11,915 nucleotides of DNA from CAZOIA01 sp964579675 (GTDB taxonomy: Bacteria > Planctomycetota > Phycisphaerae > UBA1845 > PWPN01). Positions 6,867-11,915 of the stretch are shown here, piece by piece (positions within the stretch are counted from its first letter, which is position 1; each line of letters starts with the position of its first letter). The stretch is taken from NCBI GenBank assembly GCA_964579675.1, contig CAZOIA010000170.1, positions 1 to 11,915 on the forward strand. The letters run 5' to 3'. The notes beneath the pieces are model-generated. The model had not been told where the DNA came from, made no database searches, and was given only the letters and a program-made list of their open reading frames with translations. The translations under genes were made by a program, and so were the position numbers.

Positions 6867-7952
6867 CTACCCTGCTGGTCGGCTGTACCAGTATGCCACC
6901 GATGAGTAATCCGCCTGGGCATCGTTAGCGTGCCCGTGCTCGATCGTGACGAGGATGGACTGCATGAACGGCACCGGATCGCTCAGGTGCAGGCGATAGA
7001 GCGTGAACCGCCCGTCGAAGAAGCGGTCCTCGTCGGTGATTTTGCGCTCGTAGTGGCTGATGCCGAACTGGGCCGAGCTGATCGGGCGGTGTGCGCCCCA
7101 GGCGTGGCAGAAGAAATCCTCCGTGCCCGTGCCGTGCAGTCGCGGCGGCCACGCCCGGCCGTCCACGAAGATCATGTCGTCGCCCTCGTACCACTTGCCC
7201 GCACGCCCGGGCTCCGATTCGACGGACATGTTGCAGCCGACGTACGTACCCGCCCCCTGCGGCACGTCGAGGATCGCGTAGTTCTCCTTGCCCGTCAGAT
7301 TGACGCGCTTGTCATCCTTGTCGCCGGCCGGCGCCGTCGTCTCTTCACGAAACGTCGCACGGAACGTCATCATGTCCGCCGGCAACTGCTCGTGCTGCTC
7401 CCAATCGACGTAATAGAACAGCATCGTCCGCTCCTCACAACCATTGACGAACTCGAGCCTGGCCCGGCGATGGAACGGCATCGGGAAGAAGGAGTTGAAC
7501 CCGCCACGCCCCGGGTCGGGGTTGTCCTGGTTCCCGCATCGGCTGCGGCGGACCGCGATCGCGGGCGTCTCGACGTCGCACACCCGGTCGAACCCGCAGC
7601 AGAAGAACGCCCCGAACGGCACGTCCACGCCGGGCGTCGGCTCATCGTTCCACGTGAACCGAAGCCGCATCCGCTGCAGGTAGTGGTAGTCATCGGACCG
7701 GGCGGTGAACCACAGATGTTTGACAATCCCGGGACCGGTTAGATCACCGAGCGTGCACACCTGTTTCGGTTGGAGGATGACGTGGTCCTTGTTGGCCCCC
7801 GTCCGGTTCCAGCTCGAGACCCGCCGCCGCTCGAAGTCCATCGGCCGGATGAGTCGCATCAGGTCCATGGCCGGATAATATGTGCCGCCGGCGGGCCTTA
7901 CAAGCTTGCCCCACCGCTTGCCCCAGACGTACTCGCTCGAAGGTCTCGTCAC
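6867..7952 (-). CDS. DUF2961 / glycoside hydrolase family GH172 protein
   Basis: The 361-residue protein covers the DUF2961 domain, which is GH172 in carbohydrate-enzyme terms. Characterised members act on difructose dianhydride I or as arabinofuranosidases, and act as oligomers. Recognised blocks are RRVSSWNRTGANKDHV (43-58), LTGPGIVKHLWFTA (71-84), VDVPFGAFFC (109-118), NSFFPMPF (153-160), WYEGDDMIFVDG (254-265), LHGTGTEDFF (272-281) and IEHGHANDAQADYSSVAYWY near the end. E256 and E278 are good candidates for the catalytic pair; their 22-residue spacing is close to that of the two Glu residues I recall from the Bifidobacterium enzyme. No signal peptide is visible. The start is a GTG at 7952, since a stop lies just upstream in frame; ATG at 7868 is an alternative that keeps the domain. 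Neither has a clear ribosome-binding site. The actual substrate is unknown. Confidence 0.85.
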   Translation of the reverse strand: MTRPSSEYVWGKRWGKLVRPAGGTYYPAMDLMRLIRPMDFERRRVSSWNRTGANKDHVILQPKQVCTLGDLTGPGIVKHLWFTARSDDYHYLQRMRLRFTWNDEPTPGVDVPFGAFFCCGFDRVCDVETPAIAVRRSRCGNQDNPDPGRGGFNSFFPMPFHRRARLEFVNGCEERTMLFYYVDWEQHEQLPADMMTFRATFREETTAPAGDKDDKRVNLTGKENYAILDVPQGAGTYVGCNMSVESEPGRAGKWYEGDDMIFVDGRAWPPRLHGTGTEDFFCHAWGAHRPISSAQFGISHYERKITDEDRFFDGRFTLYRLHLSDPVPFMQSILVTIEHGHANDAQADYSSVAYWYSRPAG

Positions 7953-8035
7953 CCGGCACAGTCACCCAGCACCCCCGCCCGTCCAGGCATGGGAACCCAT
8001 ACTCGAGTGGGAATGCCACCCCGCCGGCGGCCCGT

Positions 8036-8063
8036 TTGGCGCAGCGGTGGGTTTATCTATAAT
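8036..8063 (+). promoter_or_regulatory. Sigma70-type promoter upstream of pdxJ
   Basis: TTGGCG (8036-8041) and a perfect TATAAT (8058-8063) are 16 bases apart. Transcription would start near 8070, giving a leader of about 54 bases before pdxJ. The AT-rich patch stands out in otherwise GC-rich sequence, and the position fits a promoter for pdxJ and the secreted-protein gene behind it. Confidence 0.65.
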
Positions 8064-8123
8064 GTGGTCGCTTCGTTCCCTTGGCCGTTCGCATTACCGC
8101 TCGCTCGATAGGGATGGTTTTCA

Positions 8124-8852
8124 ATGGCCCGTCTTGGTGTGAATATCGACCACGTAGCCACCGTCCGGCAAGCCCGCCGGACGTATGAGCCGGACCCGCT
8201 CTGGGCAGCCGTGGAAGCCCAGCTCGGGGGTGCCGACGGCATCACCTTCCACCTCCGCGAGGACCGGCGGCACATCAACGACCGCGACGCCGGGCTGCTC
8301 AAGCAGACGGTCAGCGTCAAGCTCAACATGGAGATGTCCGTGGCGAGAGGGATCGTGGACATTGCCGTGAAGCTCCAGCCCGACCAGTGCACGCTGGTGC
8401 CCGAGAAGAGACAGGAGTTGACCACCGAAGGCGGACTTGACGTGGTTCGGCACCGCCGCCGGGTGGCTCCGGCAGTGAACCGGCTGCGTCGAAAGGGCAT
8501 CGAGATCAGCGCGTTCATCGAGCCGATCGCCGATCAGGTTCGGGCGTCGGCCGATGTCGGCTGTCACGCCGTCGAACTATGGACCGGCGGCTACGCTCAC
8601 GCGAGAACCGGGCGGGCCCGTAAAACCGCCCTCAAGCAGCTCGCCGGCGCGATCCAGGTGGGGCACCAGGCGGGGTTGATCGTGCACGGCGGCCACGGCC
8701 TGACATACGATAACGTAGGGCCCGTGGCTGCTCTGGAAGGGTTTGAGGAGTTCAATATCGGTCATTCGATCGTCGCCCGGGCGGTTTTCGTCGGGCTGCG
8801 GGAAGCGGTCAGGCAAATGAAGCTGCTCGTCTCGGGCGTGACGCCCAGGTAA
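8124..8852 (+). CDS. pdxJ: Pyridoxine 5'-phosphate synthase PdxJ
   Basis: PdxJ closes the ring in the DXP-dependent route to vitamin B6, condensing 3-amino-2-oxopropyl phosphate (1-amino-acetone 3-phosphate) with 1-deoxy-xylulose 5-phosphate to give pyridoxine 5'-phosphate. It is a cytoplasmic TIM barrel, usually an octamer. The 242 residues fit the family. Visible blocks are LGVNIDHVATVRQAR (4-18), GADGITFHLREDRRHI (36-51), KLNMEM (66-71), PEKRQELTTEGGLDV (93-107), HGGHGLTYDNV (188-198) and EFNIGHSIVARA (209-220). H43, E70 and H191 align with the E. coli catalytic His45, Glu72 and His193. The residues before GHGL are HG where many homologues have NA. The ATG has a modest AGGGA-type ribosome-binding site. 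A good promoter lies upstream, and the next gene starts 22 bases after the stop, suggesting a two-gene operon. Confidence 0.96.
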   Translation: MARLGVNIDHVATVRQARRTYEPDPLWAAVEAQLGGADGITFHLREDRRHINDRDAGLLKQTVSVKLNMEMSVARGIVDIAVKLQPDQCTLVPEKRQELTTEGGLDVVRHRRRVAPAVNRLRRKGIEISAFIEPIADQVRASADVGCHAVELWTGGYAHARTGRARKTALKQLAGAIQVGHQAGLIVHGGHGLTYDNVGPVAALEGFEEFNIGHSIVARAVFVGLREAVRQMKLLVSGVTPR

Positions 8853-8874
8853 CCTTCACGTGGAGAAACGCGCC

Positions 8875-10314
8875 GTGAACATGCCGTCCAAACTGGCCGC
8901 CGTCCTCCTGGCCGCCAGTGCCGCGCTCGCCGCCGAGCCGACTACCAGCGCACCGGCCGACGGGCCAGCCCTGAAAACCGGCGACCTCGTGGTCTTTGTC
9001 GGGGATGAGCTGACGGAGATGGCGGTTGCCCGCAGGACTGTAACCCTGGTTTACCCGCTGCTCGTCGAGACGTTCCTCACCGCCCGTTACCCCGAGCTTT
9101 GCGTCCGTTACGTCAACGCCGGGTGGTCCGGCGATACGGTCACCCGGGTGGCCCTTCGCCTGGATAGGGACGTACTGGCCCATAAACCTACCGTGGTGGT
9201 CATCTGCCTGGGGCTCAACGACCCCGGTTATCTGGGGTTCGCCCCCGATCGGCTCGAGTCCTTCAAGGAGGACCTGACCCGACTCGTCCGGCGATGCGGG
9301 GAGGCCGGGGCCCGCACGTGGCTCATTTCCCCGCCCTCGGTCGAGGAGGAAAAGGGCAGGAAACTCCGGGTCATGCGCGACGGCAGACCCGCCGTCGCCG
9401 ACCTCCAGGCGATCCACTACGACGCCACCCTCGCCCGGTATGCCGCCGCGGTCAAGGAGGTTGCCGCCGCCACCGGCAGCGGATTCGTAGACTGGTTTGA
9501 ACGATCGCGGAATGCGCGGCACAAGGTCAACCGGCTGCGGCGTGGCGGCTTGGCCGCGCTGACCCGCGACGGCCGCCTCCCGCAGCTTCGCAGCACCACG
9601 CTCGCCGCCGCCGCCCTCCTGAGAGCCTGGCGAGTCCAACCGATCCGGGTCACCATCGACCTCCACTGGCAGGAGGGAACCGCGCAGGTCGCCGCCCGCC
9701 CCGGGCAGACGGCTTCGCTGCCCATGGAGATAACCGAGGGCGGCAAGCGGATTCTTGAAGTCCACGGCCTCCCGTTGCCCTGGCCCATGCCAGGCGGGCA
9801 GGTGGGCGCCATCCAGCCCGACTGGCAGGCCGCCACCATGTGCGAGTTCGTGTTCAGGATGGCTGACCCGCCCGAGCTGGGCATCGTGCTCACCCAGGAA
9901 ACAAGCCAAGGCGAAGCCACCGGCCAGTCTGCCATCCTCGCCTCGCAGCTTCGAGCCGGCTTCAACCTGGCTACCACAGAACCGTTGCGGTCGGTCAAGG
10001 GCGTCGCAGACCTGTTCAAGTTGATTGCAACCAGGAACAACACGCAACACACCGTGTGGCGACGCCTGGAACTGTCAGCGCCCAGAGAACCCGAGCTGGC
10101 AGCAGCCCACAAGCAACTGATCGCCGCCTGGCAATCCTACGTGGCCGGTTACGAGGAGATGATCTCCAAGTACCCCAAGACGTTTGACGCCAGGCTCGTC
10201 CTCACCGAGGCAGTCAAGCCTGAGCATCTGCCGACCAGCCGGCCGGTCAGAACCCGGCCAGCACGGCACATCCCCGGGCGAAGGGGAACTGGAAATGACG
10301 ACGCGCGGCCATGA
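8875..10314 (+). CDS. Secreted SGNH/GDSL-fold protein lacking canonical catalytic Ser and His
   Basis: This 479-residue protein begins with a probable Sec signal peptide (a Lys near residue 6, then hydrophobic LAAVLLAASAALA, cleavage around 19-20). Residues about 35-255 follow the SGNH hydrolase fold block by block: VVFVGDELTEM (39-49), RYVNAGWSGDTVTRV (78-92), VVICLGLND (108-116) and a block V-like DGRL (232-235) followed by a helix. Block I normally reads GDS with the nucleophile; here Ser is Glu (E45). Block V normally reads DxxH; here His is Leu (L235). The oxyanion-hole Gly and Asn (G86, N115) remain. The C-terminal half is a possible beta-rich part plus a helical end, as in other planctomycete SGNH proteins; its role is unknown. 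The GTG at 8875 is chosen because GGAG (8862-8865) lies 9 bases upstream; GTG 8860 and ATG 8881 are in frame. It may bind rather than hydrolyse an ester or glycan. Confidence 0.72.
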   Translation: MNMPSKLAAVLLAASAALAAEPTTSAPADGPALKTGDLVVFVGDELTEMAVARRTVTLVYPLLVETFLTARYPELCVRYVNAGWSGDTVTRVALRLDRDVLAHKPTVVVICLGLNDPGYLGFAPDRLESFKEDLTRLVRRCGEAGARTWLISPPSVEEEKGRKLRVMRDGRPAVADLQAIHYDATLARYAAAVKEVAAATGSGFVDWFERSRNARHKVNRLRRGGLAALTRDGRLPQLRSTTLAAAALLRAWRVQPIRVTIDLHWQEGTAQVAARPGQTASLPMEITEGGKRILEVHGLPLPWPMPGGQVGAIQPDWQAATMCEFVFRMADPPELGIVLTQETSQGEATGQSAILASQLRAGFNLATTEPLRSVKGVADLFKLIATRNNTQHTVWRRLELSAPREPELAAAHKQLIAAWQSYVAGYEEMISKYPKTFDARLVLTEAVKPEHLPTSRPVRTRPARHIPGRRGTGNDDARP

Positions 10315-10319
10315 ATCTA

Positions 10320-10436
10320 TGAACGATGAACGATGAACGATGAATGATGAATGGTGAAGCATCAGCAGGCCTCGCAACCACAGCCACTGTCTTTTTCTTT
10401 ATTCATCATTCATCATTCCGCATTCAGCGTTCAGTT
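10320..10436. repeat. Heptamer repeats forming a 17-bp inverted repeat
   Basis: Five heptamers of the form TGAAYGR run from 10320 to 10354 (three exact TGAACGA, then TGAATGA, TGAATGG). Five opposite-strand heptamers run from 10402 to 10436, beginning TTCATCA TTCATCA. Positions 10342-10358 pair with 10402-10418 over 17 bp, with one G-T wobble and a 43-base loop. AT-rich ATGAATGATGAA-type repeats of this style recur between genes in many environmental bacterial genomes. Here the element fills the gap between the secreted-protein gene and dapA. It is not coding: the dapA start lies after it. Confidence 0.75.
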
Positions 10437-10452
10437 CTGGGGGAGTCTGATC

Positions 10453-11322
10453 GTGTTCAAAGGAAGCATGGTTGCCCTGGTCACGCCGTTCAAGGAGGGC
10501 CAGGTCGATTGGAAGGCGCTCGACGCCCTGGTCGATTTCCATATTGATGCCGGCACCGATGTCCTCGTCCCGTGCGGGACCACAGGTGAAAGCCCGACTC
10601 TGACCCACGAGGAGAACGATGCCGTTACGGCCGCGGTGGTGCGTCGTGCCAGGGGCCACGCTGGCGTCCTGGCCGGCACCGGCTCCAACAGCACCGCCGA
10701 GGCCCTGGAGATGACCCGACACGCCAAGGAAAACGGTGCCGACGGCGCGCTCCTCGTCGCCCCCTATTACAACAAGCCGACCCAGGAAGGCCTGTTCCAG
10801 CACTTCAGCACGCTCGCCCGCCAGGTGAACCTCCCGCAGGTGCTGTACAACATCCCGTCCCGCTGCGGCGTGGAGATCGGGGTTGACACCATCGTGCGGC
10901 TGCGCGAGGCGTGCCCCAACATCGTCGCGGTCAAGCACGCAACCGGCTCGACCGACGGCGCGAGCGATCTGCTCGGGCGATGCGACATCGCGGTCATCAG
11001 CGGAGACGATTCGATGACCCTGCCCCTAATGTCCATTGGCGCAGTAGGCGTGATCAGCGTGCTGGCCAACCTCGTGCCCAGGGATGTCAAGGCGATGACC
11101 GACGCGGCCTTGGCCGGCGACTGGGAGACCGCCCGGAACTGGCATCACAAGATGTTCCGGCTGGCCAAGGGGCTGCTGACCCTCGAGGTAAACCCGATCC
11201 CGATCAAGACGGCCATGGCCATCAAGGGGATGATCGCCGGGGAACTCCGCCTGCCCCTGTGCCCGATGCAGCCCGCCAACCGCGAGAAACTCAGAGCTGC
11301 CTTGGCGGACTACGGAATCTGA
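10453..11322 (+). CDS. dapA: 4-hydroxy-tetrahydrodipicolinate synthase DapA
   Basis: DapA condenses pyruvate with aspartate semialdehyde, the first committed step toward diaminopimelate and lysine, through a Schiff base on a Lys. The 289 residues fit the class I aldolase TIM barrel (usually about 290-300). Key residues are T43-T44 in CGTTGESPTL, Y106 in APYYNKPT, Y132 and R137 in YNIPSRCG, and the Schiff-base K161 in VAVKHATGS, where E. coli has KEATG. SGDDSMTLPLMSIGAVGVIS is the usual later block. The GTG at 10453 is the start: it gives the family's N-terminus (MFKGSMVALVTPF) and has GGGGGAG seven bases upstream. A longer in-frame start at 10351 would lie inside the repeat element and add unrelated residues. 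No other lysine-pathway gene is nearby. NAL/KDG-aldolase paralogues are less likely because of the PSRCG and GTTGESPTL motifs. Confidence 0.94.
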   Translation: MFKGSMVALVTPFKEGQVDWKALDALVDFHIDAGTDVLVPCGTTGESPTLTHEENDAVTAAVVRRARGHAGVLAGTGSNSTAEALEMTRHAKENGADGALLVAPYYNKPTQEGLFQHFSTLARQVNLPQVLYNIPSRCGVEIGVDTIVRLREACPNIVAVKHATGSTDGASDLLGRCDIAVISGDDSMTLPLMSIGAVGVISVLANLVPRDVKAMTDAALAGDWETARNWHHKMFRLAKGLLTLEVNPIPIKTAMAIKGMIAGELRLPLCPMQPANREKLRAALADYGI

Positions 11323-11347
11323 CGTGAGCAATCCGGCCCACAACGGT

Positions 11348-11454
11348 GCTATAGCACTTCACGTTTGAGTGTAGCGGTTTCCCGCCCGAAAAACGCCTGC
11401 CGGTAGGGGTTTTTCGCCTCGACACCGCTACAAGAGAAGGGCAAGTGCCCTAGC
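11348..11454. repeat. Nested inverted repeat between dapA and the TadC-like gene
   Basis: Three stems nest about one centre: outer GCTATAGCACTT (11348-11359) with AAGTGCCCTAGC (11443-11454), 10 of 12 paired; middle TGTAGCGGT (11370-11378) with ACCGCTACA (11424-11432), perfect; inner CGAAAAAC (11387-11394) with GTTTTTCG (11409-11416), perfect. The unpaired spacers are nearly equal on the two sides (10/10 and 8/7 bases). A separate 12-base palindrome, GTGCTATAGCAC, is at 11346-11357. The element overlaps the last bases of the convergent gene. The whole could be a terminator with extra pairing or a small palindromic mobile repeat. Confidence 0.65.
11387..11416. terminator. Bidirectional intrinsic terminator for dapA and the TadC-like gene
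   Basis: A GC-rich inner hairpin (CCTGCC with GGTAGG around 11397-11408, one G-T pair) is followed by GGTTTTT on the plus strand and, on the minus strand, by GTTTTTCG from the complementary A run at 11389-11393. Each gene of the convergent pair therefore has a stem plus T tract after its stop. The position, 65 to 94 bases past dapA, fits. Confidence 0.6.
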
Positions 11455-11915
11455 CGAGCGCTCCTCCGCCGCTGAATGCGTTGATGAGCTTCATGGCCGC
11501 CGGGCCCACCAGCACCACGAAGATCGACGGGAAGATGAACAGAATCAGGGGCACCATCAGCTTGACGGTGGTCTTCTGGGCCCGCTCCTCGGCCTTGAGG
11601 CGGCGCTTGATTCGCAGCGTGTCCGCCTGGGTGCGCAATGCCTTGGCGACACTGGTTCCGAAGCGTTCAGCCTGAATGATCACCGAGACCAAGGCCTGCA
11701 TCTCCGCCACCCCGCATCGTTGGGCCATGTGCTCCAGCGATTCCGATCGCGGCATGCCCATCTGCGTCTCCAGCGTGGCGATCTGCATCTCCTCACTCAG
11801 CTCGGGATGGACGTTGCGCATCTCGTCGCTGACCTTCTGAAGACCCGCGTCCAGGCCGAGGCCCGATTCCACCGACACCACGAGCAGATCGAGCGAATCG
11901 GGCAGTCCTTCGCGG
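11450..11915 (-). CDS. TadC-like type II secretion system F-domain protein (3' end; start beyond window)
   Basis: The frame stays open to the right edge, so only the C-terminal 155 or so residues are present. They begin REGLPDSLDLLVVSVESGLG, the typical opening of the T2SSF domain in Tad/Flp pilus platform proteins (TadC or TadB), continue with PELSEEMQIATLETQMGMPR, VIIQAERFGTSVAKALRTQA and a basic linker KRRLKAEERAQK, and end in a hydrophobic membrane segment, VKLMVPLILFIFPSIFVVLV, plus a short Gly-rich tail. TadC is an inner-membrane platform protein that works with the TadA ATPase to assemble Flp-type pili. The rest of the tad cluster would lie to the right, upstream on the minus strand. 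TadC is favoured over TadB and GspF because of the single F domain ending and the GLPDSLDLLVVSVESG motif. Confidence 0.88.
   Translation of the reverse strand, partial: REGLPDSLDLLVVSVESGLGLDAGLQKVSDEMRNVHPELSEEMQIATLETQMGMPRSESLEHMAQRCGVAEMQALVSVIIQAERFGTSVAKALRTQADTLRIKRRLKAEERAQKTTVKLMVPLILFIFPSIFVVLVGPAAMKLINAFSGGGALG

Noticed and set aside
8809..10050. 413-codon minus-strand open frame opposite the secreted-protein gene
   Set aside because: The plus strand carries a signal peptide, SGNH blocks and a well-placed ribosome-binding site. The antisense product is low in complexity and unrecognisable.
10315..10436. CRISPR-like array suggested by repeated short units
   Set aside because: The units are 7 bases, contiguous, without spacers, and head-to-head, which does not fit CRISPR repeats.
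10351..10452. N-terminal extension of dapA from an ATG at 10351
   Set aside because: The extra residues are translated from the heptamer repeat element. The GTG at 10453 has a strong ribosome-binding site and gives the normal DapA N-terminus.

Overview
This is a GC-rich window with high coding density, most likely from a member of the Planctomycetota, possibly Phycisphaerae-like. That placement rests on protein style only: a GDSL-like secreted protein whose C-terminal half resembles those common in planctomycetes, a DUF2961/GH172 protein, a sugar-isomerase homologue, a fused FAD/Fe-S hydroxyacid dehydrogenase, and a fragment of a REP-associated (Y1, HUH) transposase. No rRNA, tRNA or CRISPR array was seen.

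Layout. (1) 1-1950, minus strand: a C-terminal remnant of a Y1 transposase with a hairpin just beyond its stop, then a complete L-fucose/L-arabinose isomerase-like gene. (2) 1951-2227: a divergent intergenic region with a stable inverted repeat. (3) 2228-2992, plus: hisF, with no other his gene beside it. (4) 2993-3286: a hairpin, a sigma70-like promoter and a structured leader, then rpsG (3287-3763). It is followed 28 bases later by a 941-residue GlcD/GlcF-type fusion oxidase (3792-6617), so the two are probably co-transcribed. (5) 6618-6866: a convergent gap holding an unusual set of overlapping inverted repeats in which one 5' arm can pair with two different 3' arms. (6) 6867-7952, minus: a GH172-family (DUF2961) protein. 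(7) From a good promoter at 8036-8063, plus: pdxJ (8124-8852) and, 22 bases later, a secreted SGNH/GDSL-fold protein (8875-10314). (8) 10315-10452: heptamer repeats forming a long inverted repeat, then dapA (10453-11322). (9) 11348-11454: a nested inverted repeat that looks like a bidirectional terminator, then the 3' end of a convergent TadC-type T2SS F-domain gene running off the window.

How the genes work together. Most of the plus-strand genes are housekeeping or biosynthetic singletons (histidine, B6, lysine/peptidoglycan, ribosome), scattered rather than clustered. The isomerase-like gene and the GH172 homologue suggest use of plant- or algal-type sugars, but they are well separated and not one locus. 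No defence system or other large new system is apparent. The observations most worth a second look are the SGNH protein lacking both its nucleophile Ser and its catalytic His, the alternative-pairing element at 6646-6796, the isolated rpsG with its structured leader, and the two repeat elements flanking dapA.
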